DNA from: Sophora flavescens
Lineage: Eukaryota > Streptophyta > Magnoliopsida > Fabales > Fabaceae
Assembly: GCA_030762895.1 (NCBI GenBank)
Contig: JAUPTC010000087.1
Location: 47,222-111,221 of the forward strand
Length of the DNA: 64,000 nt
Reading direction: 5' to 3'
Part shown: positions 1 through 15,600 of the stretch, in pieces
Position numbering within the stretch: position 1 is the first letter of the stretch
Layout of the letters: each line of letters begins with the position of its first letter
Made by a program: the position numbers and the translations under genes
The notes under the pieces: model-generated
Told to the model about the DNA's origin: nothing
The model's input: the letters and a program-made list of their open reading frames with translations, nothing else
Database searches by the model: none

Positions 1-380
1 AAACCCTTAACCAAATTTCCCAAAACCTATTTTTAACTCAAACCTAATTCAAACCCAAAAACCTAAATTTTGACCTAAACCTAAATTTAACAGAACCTAA
101 ATTTAACCGATTTTGACCAACCTAATTTAGACCCAAAACCCTATTTTTACTCAAAACCTAATTCAAACAGAACCTAATTTTGACCCAAAACTCTAATTCG
201 GACACAAAAAAATTTTGACCCAAAACCCAATTTTAACCCAAATCTAATTTTGACCAAACCCTAACTCGACCCAAAACCTAATTTTGACTCAAAACCTAAC
301 TCAAACCTAAACCTAATTTTAAGCCAAAGCCCTAAATTTAACCGAACCTAATTTTGACCCAAAACCTAATTTAACAAAAA
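1..380 (+). repeat. Partial ~1-kb unit at the left window edge
   Basis: This is the tail of a unit cut by the window start. It carries the usual order of monomers leading to the TGCTAATTCA landmark at 381. It also has the AAGCCAAAGCCC form near 330 that resembles the B-type unit end seen elsewhere. There is no telomere cap and no unique flank, so the array continues to the left. Confidence 0.85.
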
Positions 381-2299
381 TGCTAATTCAAACCCTTAAC
401 CCTAATTTTCCCTAAACCTAATTTTTATCCTCAACCCTAAATTTGACCCAAAACCTAATTCTAACCCTAATTTAGACCCAAAACCTAATTCTAACTCTAT
501 TTTTGTCCCAAAACCCTTTTTTAACTCAAAATCCAAAACCTTAATTTTGACCAAAAACCCAAATTTGGACCAAAACCCAAATTTGGACCCAAAACCTAAT
601 CTATCCTAATTTAGACCCAAAACACTAATTGAACCCTATTTTTGAACCAAAACCCTATTTTAAACTCAAAACCCTAATTCAAACCCTAAAACCTAATTTT
701 GACCCTAAACCCTAAATTTGACAGGAACCTAATTTTAACCTAATTTTGACCAAACCCTATTTTTAACTCAAACGCTATTTCAAACCTAAACCATAATTTT
801 GACCAAACCCAAATTTTGACCCAAAACCTAGTTTAGACCCAAAACCCTATTTTTAACCCAAAACCATAATTCAAACCTAATTTAGAAAAACCATAATTCT
901 AACCTAATTTTGTCCAAAAACCATTTTTAACTCAAAACCTAACTCAAACCCTAAACCAAATTTGGACCCAAAACCCTATTTTTAACTCAAAACCCTAATT
1001 CAAACCCAAAAACTAAATTTTGACCTAAACCTAAATTTAAGACCCTAAATTTAACAAATTTTGACCCAAAACCTAATTTAGACCCAAAACCCTATTTTTA
1101 CTCAAAACCTAATTCAAACCATGAACCTAATTTTGACCCAAAACTCTAATTCGGACACAAAACCCAAATTTTGACCCAAAACCCCAATTTTAACCCAAAT
1201 CCTAATTTTGACCCAAAACCTAACTCGACCCAAAACCTAATTTTGACTCAAAACCCTAACTCAAACCCTAAACCCTAATTTTAACCCAACCTAAATTTAA
1301 CCAGAACCTAATTTTGACCCAAAACCTAATTTAACAAAAATGCTAATTCAAACCCTAAACCCTAATTTTGCCCTAAACCTAATTTTTATCCTAAACCTAA
1401 ATTTGTCCCAAAACCTAATTCTAACCTAATTTAGACAAAACCCTAATTCTAACTCTATTTTTGTCCCCAAAACCTTTTTTAACTCAAAGCCGAAACCTTA
1501 ATTTTGACAAAACCAAATTTGGAACAAAACCCAAATTTTGACCCAAAACCTAATCCTAACCTAATTTAGACCCAAAACACTAATTCGAACCCTATTTTTG
1601 AACCAAAACCCTTTTTAAACTCAAAACCCTAATTCAAACCTAAACCTAATTTTGACCCTAAACCTAAATTTGACGAACCTAATTTTAACCTAATTTTGAC
1701 CCAAACCCCTATTTTTAACTCAATCAGCTATTTCAAACCCTAAACCATAATTTTGACCCAAAACAAGTTTGACCCAAAACCCTAGTTTAGACCCAAAACC
1801 CTATTTTTAACCCAAAACCATAATTCAAACCTAATTTAGACCCAAAACCTAATTCTAACCTATTTTTGTCCCAAAACCATTTTTTTAACTCAAAACCTAA
1901 TTCAAACCCTAAACCCAAATTTGGCCCAAAACCTATTTTTAACTCAAAACCTAATTCAAACCCAAAAACCTAAATTTTGACCTAAACCTAAATTTAACCA
2001 GAACCTAAATTTAACAAAATTTTGACCAATACCTAATTTAGACCCAAAACCTATTTTTACTCAAAACCCTAATTCAAACCATGAACCTAATTTTGACCCA
2101 AAACTCTAATTCGGACACAAAACCAAATTTTGACCCAAAACCCCAATTTTAACCCAAATCCTAATTTTGACCCAAAACCTAACTCGACCCAAAACCTAAT
2201 TTTGACTCAAAACCTAACTCAAACCATAAACCTAATTTTAAACAAAGCCCTAAATTTAACCAGAACCTAATTTTGACCCAAAACCTAATTTAACAAAAA
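381..2299 (+). repeat. Two-unit HOR copy, left block (1)
   Basis: The landmark TGCTAATTCA occurs at 381 and 1,341, giving units of 960 and 959 bp. The first unit reads CCCTTAACCC after the landmark and AAATTTGACCCAAAA further on. The second reads CCCTAAACCC and AAATTTGTCCCAAAA. The first also has GTCCAAAAACC followed by CTAACTCAAACC near 910, where the second has GTCCCAAAACC followed by CTAATTCAAACC near 1,870. The same pair of differences recurs in the next copy, which defines a dimeric higher-order repeat. Confidence 0.8.
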
Positions 2300-4166
2300 T
2301 GCTAATTCAAACCCTTAACCCTAATTTTGCCCCTAAACCCTAATTTTGATCCTAAACCCTAAATTTGACCCAAAACCTAATTCTAACCTAATTTAGACCC
2401 AAAACCTAATTCTAACTCTATTTTTGTCCCAAAACCCTTTTTTAACTCAAATCCGAAACCTTAATTTTGACCAAAAACCCAATTTGGAACCAAACCCAAT
2501 TTTGACCCAAAACCCTAATCCTATCCCTAATTTAGACCCAAAACACTAATTCGAACCTATTTTTGAACCAAAACCCTATTTTAAACTCAAAACCCTAATT
2601 CAAACCCTAAAACCTAATTTTTACCCAAAACCCTAAATTTGACAGGAACCTAATTTTAACCCTAATTTTGACCCAAACCCTATTTTTAACTCAAACAGCT
2701 ATTTCAAACCTAAACCATAATTTTGACCCAAAACCCAAATTTTGACCCAAAACCTAGTTTAGACCCAAAACCCAAATTTTAACCAAAAACCATAATTAAA
2801 ACCCTAATTTAGACACAAAACCATAAATCTAACCTAATTTTGTCCAAAACCATTTTTAACTCAAAACCTAACTCAAACCCTAAACCCAAATTTGGACCCA
2901 AAACCTATTTTTAACTCAAAACCTAATTCAAACCCAAAAAACTAAATTTTGACCCTAAACCTAAATTTAACCGACCCTAAATTTAACAAATTTTGACCAA
3001 AACCTATTTAGACCCAAAACCCTATTTTTACTCAAAACCTAATTCAAACCATGAACCTAATTTTGACCCAAAACTCTAATTCGGACACAAAACCAAATTT
3101 TGACCCAAAACCCCAATTTTAACCCAAATCCTAATTTTGACCCAAAACCTAACTCGACCCAAAACCTAATTTTGACTCAAAACCTAACTCAAACCCTAAA
3201 CCCTAATTTTAACCCAAAGCCCTAAATTTAACCAGAACCTAATTTTGACCCAAAACCTAATTTAACAAAAATGCTAATTCAAACCCTAAACCCTAATTTT
3301 CCCTAAACCTAATTTTTATCCTAAACCCTAAATTTGTCCCAAAACCTAATTCTAACCTAATTTAGACCAAAACCCTAATTCTAACTCTATTTTTGTCCCA
3401 AAACACCTTTTTAACTCAAAACCCAAACCTTAATTTTGAAAACCCAATTTGGACAAACCCAATTTTGACCAAAACCTAATCTAACCTAATTTAGACCCAA
3501 AACACTAATTCGAACCCTATTTTTGAACCAAAACCCTTTTTAAACTCAAAACCCTAATTAAAACCCTAAACCTAATTTTGACCTAAACCTAAATTTGAAG
3601 AACCTAATTTTAACCTAATTTTGACCCAAACCCTATTTTTAACTCAAACCCTATTTCAAACCTAAACCATAATTTTGACCCAAACCATGACCAAAACCTA
3701 GTTTAGACCCAAAACCTATTTTAACCCAAAACCATAATTCAAACCTAATTTAGACCAAAACCTAATTCTAATATTTTGTCCCCAAACCATTTTTAACTCA
3801 AAACCTAATTAAACCCTAAACCAATTTGGCCCAAAACCTTAACCAAACCCTAATTCAAACCAAAACTAAATTTTGACCTAAACCTAAATTTAACCAGAAC
3901 CTAAATTTAACATTTGACCATTACCTAATTTAGACCCAAAACCTATTTACTCAAAACCCTAATTCAAACTGACCTAATTTTACCCAAAACTCTAATTGGA
4001 CCAAATTTTGACAAAACCCAATTTTAACCCAAATCCTAATTTTGACCCAAAACCTAACTGACCCAAAACCTAATTTTGACTCAAAACCTAACTCAAACCT
4101 AAACCTAATTTTAACCAAGCCTAAATTTAAAGAACCTAATTTTGACCAAACCTAATTTAACAAAAA
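2300..4166 (+). repeat. Two-unit HOR copy, left block (2)
   Basis: Landmarks at 2,300 and 3,272 give units of 972 and 895 bp. The GACCC/GTCCC difference after the landmark alternates as in the preceding copy, as do the CTAACTC/CTAATT forms near 2,860 and 3,810. The end of the preceding unit carries the B-type ACCATAAACC form near 2,223. The second unit is short because many C and A runs are contracted, especially after 3,800. Confidence 0.78.
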
Positions 4167-5954
4167 TGCTAATTCAAACCCTAACCTAATTTTCCTAAAC
4201 CTAATTTTGATCCTCAACCCTAAATTTGACCCAAAACCTAATTCTAACCTAATTTAGACCCAAAACCCTAATTCTAACTCTATTTTTGTCCCAAACCCTT
4301 TTTTAACTCAAAATCCAAACCTAATTTTGACAAACCAATTTGGCAACCAATTTGACCCCTAATCCTACCTAATTTAGACCCAAAACACTAATCGAACCTA
4401 TTTTAACCAAAACCTATTTAAACTCAAAACCTAATTCAAACCTAACCTAATTTTACCTAAACCAAATTTGACGAACCTAATTTTAACCTAATTTTCCACC
4501 CTATTTTAACTCACTATTTCAAACCCTAAACCATAATTTTGACCCAAACCAATTTTGACCAAAACCTAGTTTAGACCCAAAACCTATTTTAACCCAAAAC
4601 CATAATTCAAACCTAATTTAGAAAACCTAATTCTAACCTAATTTTTCCAAACCTTTTTAACTCAAACCTAATAAACCTACCAATTGACCCAAACCTATTT
4701 TAACTCAAAACCTAATTCAAACCCAAAACCTAATTTTGACCTAAACCTAAATTTAAGAACCTAATTTTAACTTACACTAATTTAGACCCAAAACCTATTT
4801 TACTCAAAACCTAATTCAAACCAGAACCTAATTTTGACCCAAAACTCTAATTCGGACACAAAACCAAATTTTAAAAACCCCAATTTTAACCCAAATCCTA
4901 ATTTTACCAAAACCTAACTCGACCAAAACCTAATTTTACTCAAAACCTAACTCAAACCCTAAACCTAATTTTAAAAACCAAATTAGACCTAATTTTGACC
5001 CAAAACCTAATTTAACAAAAATGCTAATTCAAACCCTAAACCCTAATTTTCCCTAAACCTAATTTTATCCTAAACCCTAAATTTGTCCCAAAACCTAATT
5101 CTAACCAATTTAGACCCAAAACCTAATTTAACTCTATTTTTGTCCCAAAACCCTTTTTTAACTCAAAACCGAAACCAATTTTGACAAAACCCAAATTTGG
5201 ACAAACCCAATTGGACCCAAACCTAATCTAACCTAATTTAGACCCAAAACACTAATTGAACCTATTTTTGAACCAAAACCCTTTTTAAACTCAAAACCTA
5301 ATTCAAACCTAAACCTAATTTTGACCTAAACCTAAATTTGACCAGAACCTAATTTTAACCTAATTTACAAACCCTATTTTTAACTCAACCTATTTCAAAC
5401 CTAAACCATAATTTTGACCCAAAACATTTTGACCAAAACCCTAGTTTAGACCCAAAACCTATTTTAACCCAAAACCATAATTCAAACCTAATTTAGACCC
5501 AAAACCCTAATTCTAATATTTTGTCCAAAACCATTTTTAACTCAAAACCTAATTCAAACCCTAAACCCAAATTTGGACCCTAAACCTATTTTTAACTCAA
5601 AACCTAATTCAAACCCAAAAACCTAAATTTTGACCCTAAACCCTAAATTTAACCAGAACCTAAATTTAACCCACAATTTTGACCCAATACCTAATTTAGA
5701 CCCAAAACCCTATTTTTACTCAAAACCCTAATTCAAACCATGAACCTAATTTTGACCCAAAACTCTAATTGGACCAAAAAAATTTTGACCCAAAACCCCA
5801 ATTTTAACCCAAATCCTAATTTTGACCCAAAACCTAACTCGACCCAAAACCTAATTTTGACTCAAAACCTAACTCAAACCATAAACCCTAATTTTAACCA
5901 AAGCCCTAAATTTAACCGAACCTAATTTTGACCCAAAACCCTAATTTAACAAAA
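4167..5954 (+). repeat. Two-unit HOR copy, left block (3), strongly contracted
   Basis: Landmarks at 4,167 and 5,022 give units of 855 and 933 bp, against about 1,010-1,020 bp in the clean right end. The 4,300-4,700 stretch lacks parts of many monomers. The monomer order is still recognisable, so scattered small deletions rather than one large deletion explain the short length. The GACCC/GTCCC alternation is kept. Consensus error is a likely cause of the contraction. Confidence 0.7.
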
Positions 5955-7792
5955 TGCTAATTCAAACCCTTAACCCTAATTTTGCCCCTAAACCTAATTT
6001 TATCCTAACCCTAAATTTGACCCAAAACCTAATTCTAACCTAATTTAGACCCAAAACCTAATTCTAACTCTATTTTTGTCCCAAAACCCTTTTTTAACTC
6101 AAAACCAAAACCTTAATTTTGACCAAAACCCAAATTTGGCAAACCCAATTTGACCACCTAATCACCCTAATTTAGACCCAAAACACTAATTGAACCCTAT
6201 TTTGAACCAAAACCCTATTTTAAACTCAAAACCCTAATTCAAACCCTAAATCTAATTTTGACCCTAAACCCTAAATTTGACCGGAACCTAATTTTAACCC
6301 TAATTTTGACCCAAACCCCTATTTTTAACTCAAACCGCTATTTCAAACCCTAAACCATAATTTTGACCCAAAACCAATTTTGACCCAAAACCTAGTTTAG
6401 ACCCAAAACCCTATTTTTAACCCAAAACCATAATTCAAACCTAATTTAGACCCAAAACCATAATTCTAACCTAATTTTGTCCAAAAACCATTTTTAACTC
6501 AAAACCCTAATTCAAACCTAAACCCAAATTTGGACCCAAAACCCTATTTTAACTCAAAACCCTAATTCAAACCCAAAAACTAAATTTTGACCTAAACCTA
6601 AATTTAACAGAACCTAATTTTAACCCAAAATTTGACCAAAACCTAATTTAGACCCAAAACCTATTTTTACTCAAAACCCTAATTCAAACCAGAACCTAAT
6701 TTTGACCCAAAACTCTAATTCGGACACAAAACCCAAATTTTGACCCAAAACCCCAATTTTAACCCAAATCCTAATTTTGACCCAAAACCTAACTCGACCC
6801 AAACCCTAATTTTGACTCAAAACCTAACTCAAACCTAAACCCTAATTTTAACCCAAAGCCTAAATTTAACTGAACCTAATTTTGACCCAAAACCTAATTT
6901 AACAAAAATGCTAATTCAAACCTAAACCCTAATTTTGCCCTAAACCCTAATTTTATCCTAAACCTAAATTTGTCCCAAAACCTAATTCTAACCTAATTTA
7001 GACCAAAACCCTAATTCTAACTCTATTTTTGTCCCAAAACCCTTTTTAACTCAAAACCAAAACCTTAATTTTGACCAAAACCAATTTGGAACCAAAACCC
7101 AATTTTGACCCAAAACCCTAATCCTAACCTAATTTAGACCCAAAACACTAATTGAACCCTATTTTTGAACCAAACCCTATTTTAAACTCAAAACCCTAAT
7201 TCAAACCCTAAACCTAATTTTGACCCTAAACCCTAAATTTGACGAACCTAATAACCTAATTTACCAAACCCTTTAACTCCAACCCTAAACCAAATTTTGA
7301 CCCAAAACCCTAGTTTAGACCCAAAACCTATTTTTAACCCAAAACCATAATTCAAACCTAATTTAGACCCAAAACCCTAATTCTAATATTTTTGTCCCAA
7401 ACCAAACCAAAACCAATCAAACAAACCCATTCCCAAAACCTATTTTTAACTCAAAACCTAATTCAAACCCAAAACCTAAATTTTGACCTAAACCTAAATT
7501 AGACCTAAATTTAACAAATTTTGACCATACCTAATTTAGACCCAAAACCCTATTTTTACTCAAAACCCTAATTCAAACCAGAACCCTAATTTTGACCAAA
7601 ACTCTAATTCGGACACAAAACAAATTTTGACCAAAACCCCAATTTTAACCCAAATCCTAATTTTGACCCAAAACCTAACTCGACCCAAAACCTAATTTTG
7701 ACTCAAAACCTAACTCAAACCCTAACCCTAATTTTAACCCAAGCCCTAAATTTAACAACCTAATTTTGACCCAAAACCTAATTTAACAAAAA
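5955..7792 (+). repeat. Two-unit HOR copy, left block (4)
   Basis: Landmarks at 5,955 and 6,909 give units of 954 and 884 bp. The unit ending at 5,954 has the B-type ACCATAAACCC form near 5,879, and the following unit begins CCCTTAACCC, as at 390 and 2,309. The alternating GACCC/GTCCC variant is present. The second unit is shortened between about 7,240 and 7,440, where several monomers are reduced to a few bases. Confidence 0.72.
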
Positions 7793-9662
7793 TGCTAATT
7801 CAAACCCTAACCCTAATTTTCCCTAAACCTAATTTTATCCCAACCTAAATTTGACCCAAAACCTAATTCTACCCTAATTTAGACCCAAACCCTAATTCTA
7901 ACTCTATTTTGTCCCAAAACCCTTTTTTAACTCAAAACCAAAACCTAATTTTGACCAAAACCCAAATTTGAAAACCAATTTGACCCAACCCTAATCTACC
8001 CTAATTTAGACCCAAAACACTAATTAGAACCCTATTTTGAACCAAAACCCTATTTTAAACTCAAAACCCTAATTCAAACCTAAACCTAATTTTGACCTAA
8101 ACCCTAAATTTGACCAAACCTAATTTTAACCTAATTTTGACCAAACCCTATTTTTAACTCAAACCCTATTTCAAACCTAAACCATAATTTTGACCCAAAA
8201 CCCAATTTTGACCCAAAACCTAGTTTAGACCCAAAACCCTATTTTTAACCCAAAACCATAATTCAAACCTAATTTAGACCCAAAACCCTAATTCTAACCT
8301 ATTTTGTCCAAAAACCATTTTTAACTCAAAACCTAATTCAAACCTAAACCAAATTTGGACCCAAAACCTATTTTAACTCAAAACCTAATTCAAACCCAAA
8401 AACCTAAATTTTGACCCTAAACCTAAATTTAACAGAACCTAAATTTTACCCAAACAATTTTGACCAAAACCTAATTTAGACCCAAAACCTATTTTTACTC
8501 AAAACCTAATTCAAACCAGAACCTAATTTTGACCAAAACTCTAATTCGGACACAAAACCAAATTTTGACCCAAAACCCCAATTTTAACCCAAATCCTAAT
8601 TTTGACCCAAAACCTAACTCGACCCAAAACCTAATTTTGACTCAAACCTAACTCAAACTAAACCTAATTTTAACAAAGCCTAAATTTAACTGAACCTAAT
8701 TTTGACCCAAAACCCTAATTTAACAAAAATGCTAATTCAAACCCTAAACCCTAATTTTGCCCTAAACCTAATTTTATCCTAAACCTAAATTTGTCCCAAA
8801 ACCTAATTCTAACCTAATTTAGACAAAACCTAATTCTAACTCTATTTTTGTCCCAAAACCCTTTTTAACTCAAACCAAAACCTAATTTTGAAAAAACAAA
8901 GAACCAAATTTGACCCAACCCTAATCAACCTAATTTAGACCCAAAACACTAATTGAACCCTATTTTTGAACCAAAACCCTTTTTAAACTCAAAACCCTAA
9001 TTCAAACCCTAAACCTAATTTTGACCCTAAACCTAAATTTGACAGGAACCTAATTTTAACCCTAATTTTGACCAAACCCTATTTTTAACTCAAACCGCTA
9101 TTTCAAACCCTAAACCATAATTTTGACCCAAAACCAATTTTGACCCAAAACCTAGTTTAGACCAAACCCTATTTTAACCCAAAACCATAATTCAAACCTA
9201 ATTTAGACCCAAAACCTAATTCTAAAGTATTTTTGTCCCAAAACCATTTTTAACTCAAAACCTAATTCAAACCCTAAACCCAAATTTGGACCCAAAACCT
9301 ATTTTTAACTCAAAACCTAATTCAAACCCAAAAACCTAATTTTGACCCTAAACCTAAATTTAGAACCTAAATTTAACAACAAATTTTGACCAGTACCTAA
9401 TTTAGACCCAAAACCCTATTTTTACTCAAAACCTAATTCAACCAGAACCTAATTTTGACCCAAAACTCTAATTCGGACACAAAACCAAATTTTGACCCAA
9501 AACCCCAATTTTAACCCAAATCCTAATTTTGACCCAAAACCTAACTCGACCAAAACCTAATTTTACTCAAAACCCTAACTCAAACCCTAAACCCTAATTT
9601 TAACCAAACCCTAAATTTAACCCAGAACCCTAATTTTGACCCAAAACCTAATTTAACAAAAA
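7793..9662 (+). repeat. Two-unit HOR copy, left block (5)
   Basis: Landmarks at 7,793 and 8,730 give units of 937 and 933 bp. The first has AAATTTGACCC and the second AAATTTGTCCC after the landmark. This is the last copy in which the strict alternation seen from 381 holds. The next unit at 9,663 begins CCCTTAACCC as an odd unit should, but has the GTCCC form expected of an even unit. Confidence 0.7.
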
Positions 9663-12600
9663 TGCTAATTCAAACCCTTAACCCTAATTTTGCCCTAACC
9701 CTAATTTTATCCTAAACCTAAATTTGTCCCAAAACCTAATTCTAACCTAATTTAGACCCAAAACCTAATTCTAACTCTATTTTTGTCCCAAAACCCTTTT
9801 TAACTCAAAACCAAAACCTTAATTTTGACCCTGCACCTAATTTAGACCCAAAACACTAATTGAACCTATTTTTGAACCAAAACCCTATTTAAACTCAAAA
9901 CCTAATTCAAACCTAAACCTAATTTTGACCTAAACCTAAATTTGACGAACCTAATTTTAACCTAATTTGCCAAACCCTATTTTTAACTCAAACAGCTATT
10001 TCAAACCCTAAACCATAATTTTGACCCAAACCAATTTTGACCCAAAACCTAGTTTAGACCCAAAACCCTATTTTAACCCAAAACCATAATTCAAACCTAA
10101 TTTAGACCCAAAACCTAATTCTAACTATTTTGTCCCAAAACCTTTTTAACCAAACCTAATCAAACCTAAACCAATTTGGACCCAAACCCTATTTTTAACT
10201 CAAAACCTAATTCAAACCCAAAAACTAAATTTTGACCTAAACCTAAATTTAACCGGAACCTAATTTTAACCCAACAATTTTGACAATCCTAATTTAGACC
10301 CAAAACCTATTTTTACTCAAAACCTAATTCAAACCAGAACCTAATTTTGACCAAAACTCTAATTCGGACACAAAACCAAATTTTGACCCAAAACCCCAAT
10401 TTTAACCCAAATCCTAATTTTGACCCAAAACCTAACTCGACCCAAAACCTAATTTTGACTCAAAACCCTAACTCAAACCCTAAACCCTAATTTTAACCAA
10501 GCCCTAAATTTAACCCAGACCCTAATTTTACCAAACCCTAATTTAACAAAAATGCTAATTCAAACCCTAACCCTAATTTTCCCTAAACCTAATTTTATCC
10601 TAAACCCTAAATTTGTCCCAAAACCTAATTCTAACCTAATTTAGACCCAAAACCCTAATTCTAACTCTATTTTTTCCCAAAACCCTTTTTTAACTCAAAA
10701 CCAAACCTAATTTTGAAACAATACATTAAACCCTAATCTAACCTAATTTAGACCCAAAACACTAATTCGAACCCTATTTTTGAACCAAAACCCTATTTTA
10801 AACTCAAAACCCTAATTCAAACCCTAAACCTAATTTTGACCCTAAACCTAAATTTGACCAGGACCCTAATTTTAACCTAATTTTACAAACCCTATTTTTA
10901 ACTCAAACCTATTTCAAACCTAAACCATAATTTTACCCAAAACCATTTTGACCCAAAACCTAGTTTAGACCCAAAACCTATTTTAACCCAAAACCATAAT
11001 TCAAACCTAATTTAGACCCAAAACCCTAATTCTAACATTTTGTCCCAAAACCATTTTTAACTCAAAACCTAATTCAAACCTAAACCAAATTGGACCCAAA
11101 ACCTATTTTAACTCAAAACCTAATTCAAACCCAAAAACCTAAATTTTGACCCTAAACCTAAATTTAACCAGAACCCTAAATTTAACACCATTTTGACAAA
11201 ACCTAATTTAGACCCAAAACCCTATTTTTACTCAAAACCCTAATTCAAACCCTGAACCTAATTTTGACCCAAAACTCTAATTCGGACACAAAACCAAATT
11301 TTGACAAAACCCCAATTTTAACCAAATCCTAATTTTGACCCAAAACCTATGACCAAAACCATTTTGACTCAAACCTAACTCAAACCTAAACCTAATTTTA
11401 ACCCAAAGCCTAAATTTAACCCAGAACCTAATTTTGACCCAAAACCTAATTTAACAAAAATGCTAATTCAAACCCTAAACCCTAATTTTCCCCTAAACCT
11501 AATTTTGATCCTAAACCTAAATTTGTCCCAAAACCTAATTCTAACCTAATTTAGACCCAAAACCTAATTCTAACTCTATTTTTGTCCCAAAACCTTTTTT
11601 TAACTCAAAACCCAAACCTAATTTTGAAAAAACCAATTGAAAACCTAATCCCTAATTAACCCAAAACACTAATCGAACCCTATTTTTAACCAAAACCCTA
11701 TTTTAAACTCAAAACCCTAATTCAAACCCTAAACCTAATTTTGACCTAAACCCTAAATTTGACAGAACCCTAATTTTAACCTAATTTTGACCAAACCCTA
11801 TTTTTAACTCAAACCTCTATTTCAAACCCTAAACCATAATTTTGACCCAAAACCAGATTTTGACCCAAACCCTAGTTTAGACCCAAAACCCTATTTTAAC
11901 CCAAAACCATAATTCAAACCTAATTTAGACCCAAAACCTAATTCTACAGTATTTTTGTCCCAAAACCATTTTTAACTCAAAACCTAATTCAAACCCTAAA
12001 CCCAAATTTGGACCCAAAACCTATTTTTAACTCAAAACCTAATTCAAACCCAAAAACCTAAATTTTGACCCTAAACCTAAATTTAACCAGACCTAAATTT
12101 AACAAATTTTGACCCAATACCCTAATTTAGACCCAAAACCTATTTTTACTCAAAACCCTAATTCAAACCGAACCCTAATTTTGACCCAAAACTCTAATTC
12201 GGACACAAAACCAAATTTTGACCCAAAACCCCAATTTTAACCCAAATCCTAATTTTGACCCAAAACCTAACTCGACCCAAAACCTAATTTTAACTCAAAA
12301 CCTAACTCAAACCCTAAACCCTAATTTTAACCAAACCCTAAATTTAACCAGAACCCTAATTTTGACCCAAAACCCTAATTTAACAAAATGCTAATTCAAA
12401 CCCTTAACCCTAATTTTGCCCCTAAACCTAATTTTATCCTAAACCTAAATTTGTCCCAAAACCTAATTCTAACCTAATTTAGACCCAAAACCCTAATTCT
12501 AACTCTATTTTTCCCAAACCCTTTTTAACTCAAAACAAACCTTAATTTTGAACCAATTGAACAAAACCCAATTTTGACCAAACCTAATCTAACCTAATTT

Positions 12601-15600
12601 AGACCCAAAACACTAATTGAACCCTATTTTGAACCAAAACCCTATTTTAAACTCAAAACCCTAATTCAAACCCTAAAACCTAATTTTGACCTAAACCCTA
12701 AATTTGACCAGAAACCTAATTTAACCTAATTTTACCAAACCCTATTTTTAACTCAAATCTATTTCAAACCCTAAACCATAATTTTGACCCAAAACCAGTT
12801 TTGACCCAAAACCTAGTTTAGACCCAAAACCCTATTTTTAACCCAAAACCATAATTCAAACCCTAATTTAACCAAAACCCTAATTCTAATATTTTGTCCC
12901 AAAACCATTTTTAACTCAAAACCTAATTCAAACCCTAAACCCAAATTTGGACCCAAAACCCTATTTTTAACTCAAAACCCTAATTCAAACCCAAAAACCT
13001 AAATTTTGACCCTAAACCTAAATTTAACCAGAACCTAAATTTAACCCAAACCAATTTTGACAAACCTAATTTAGACCCAAAACCCTATTTTACTCAAAAC
13101 CCTAATTCAAACCAGAACCTAATTTTGACCCAAAACTCTAATTCGGACACAAAACCAAATTTTGACCCAAAACCCCAATTTTAACCCAAATCCTAATTTT
13201 GACCCAAAACCTAACTCGACCCAAAACCTAATTTTAACTCAAAACCCTAATTCAAACCCTAAACCCTAATTTTAACCCAAAGCCCTAAATTTAACCCAGA
13301 ACCTAATTTTGACCCAAAACCTAATTTAACAAAATGCTAATTCAAACCCTAAACCCTAATTTTCCCCTAAACCCTAATTTTGATCCTAACCCTAAATTTG
13401 ACCCAAAACCTAATTCTAACCCTAATTTAGACCCAAAACCTAATTCTAACTCTATTTTTGTCCCCAAAACCCTTTTTTTAACTCAAACCCAAAACCTTAA
13501 TTTTGACCAAAACCCAAATTTGGAACAAAACCCAAATTTTGACCCAAAACCCTAATCTAACCTAATTTAGACCCAAAACACTAATTGAACCTATTTTGAA
13601 CCAAAACCTATTTTAAACTCAAAACCCTAATTCAAACCCTAAACCTAATTTTGACCCTAAACCTAAATTTGACCAACCCTAATTTTAACCCTAATTTTGA
13701 CCAAACCCTATTTTTAACTCAAACCGCTATTTCAAACCCTAAACCATAATTTTGACCCAAAAATTTTGACCCAAAACCTAGTTTAGACCCAAAACCCTAT
13801 TTTAACCCAAAACCATAATTCAAACCTAATTTAGACCAAAACCTAATTCTAAGTATTTTGTCCCAAACCATTTTTAACTCAAACCTAATTCAACCTAACC
13901 CAATTTGGCCCAAAACCTATTTTAACTCAAACCCTAATTCAAACCCAAAAACCTAAATTTTGACCCTAAACCTAAATTTAACCCAGAACCTAAATTTAAC
14001 CAAACAATTTTGACCCAATACCTAATTTAGACCCAAAACCTATTTTTACTCAAAACCCTAATTCAAACCTTGAACCTAATTTTGACCCAAAACTCTAATT
14101 CGGACCAAAAAAATTTGACCCAAAACCCCAATTTTAACCCAAATCCTAATTTTGACCCAAAACCTAACTCGACCCAAAACCTAATTTTACCAAACCACAC
14201 TAAACCTAATTTTAACCCAAACCCTAAATTTAACCCAGAACCTAATTTTGACCAAAACCTAATTTAACCAAAATGCTAATTCAAACCCTAAACCCTAATT
14301 TTGCCCCTAAACCTAATTTTGATCCTAAACCCTAAATTTGTCCCAAAACCTAATTCTAACCTAATTTAGACCCAAAACCTAATTCTAACTCTATTTTTGT
14401 CCCAAAACCTTTTTTAACATCAAAACCTTAATTTTGACCAAAACCCAAATTTGGAACAACATAACTAATCCCTAATTTGACCAAAACACTAATTGAACCC
14501 TATTTTTGAACCAAACCCTATTTTAAACTCAAAACCCTAATTCAAACCCTAAACCTAATTTTGACCCTAAACCCTAAATTTGACAGAACCTAATTTTAAC
14601 CTAATTTTGACCAAACCCTATTTTTAACTCAAACCTCTATTTCAAACCTAAACCATAATTTTGACCAAAATTTTGACCCAAAACCCTAGTTTAGACCCAA
14701 AACCCTATTTTAACCCAAAACCATAATTCAAACCCTAATTTAGACCCAAAACCTAATTCTTATATTTTTGTCCCAAAAACCATTTTTAACTCAAAACCTA
14801 ATCAAACCCTAAACCCAAATTTGGACCCAAACCTATTTTTAACTCAAAACCTAATTCAAACCCAAAAACCTAAATTTTGACCCTAAACCTAAATTTAACC
14901 CAGAACCTAAATTTAACAAATTTTGACCCAGTACCCTAATTTAGACCCAAAACCTATTTTTACTCAAAACCTAATTCAAACAGAACCTAATTTTGACCCA
15001 AAACTCAATTCGGACACAAAACCAAATTTTGACCCAAAACCCCAATTTTAACCCAAATCCCTAATTTGACCCAAAACCTAAACGACCCAAAACCCTAATT
15101 TTGACTCAAAACCCTAATTCAAACCCTAAACCTAATTTAACAAGCCCTAAATTTAACCCAGAACCTAATTTTGACCCAAAACCTAATTTAACAAAAATGC
15201 TAATTCAAACCCTAAACCTAATTTTCCCTAAACCTAATTTTATCCTAAACCCTAAATTTGTCCCAAAACCTAATTCTAACCTAATTTAGACCCAAAACCC
15301 TAATTCTAACTCTATTTTTGTCCCAAAACCTTTAACTCAAAACCAAACCTAATTTTGACCCAAACCCAATTTGGACCAATTTGACCCAAAACCTAATCTA
15401 ACCTAATTTAGACCCAAACCTAATTGAACCCTTTAACCAAAACCCTATTTTAAACCAAACCTAATTCAAACCCTAAACCTAATTTTGACCCTAAACCTAA
15501 ATTTGACCGAACCTAATTTTAACCCTAATTTTGACCCAAACCCTATTTTTAACTCAAACCCTATTTCAAACCCTAAACCATAATTTTGACCCAACAATTT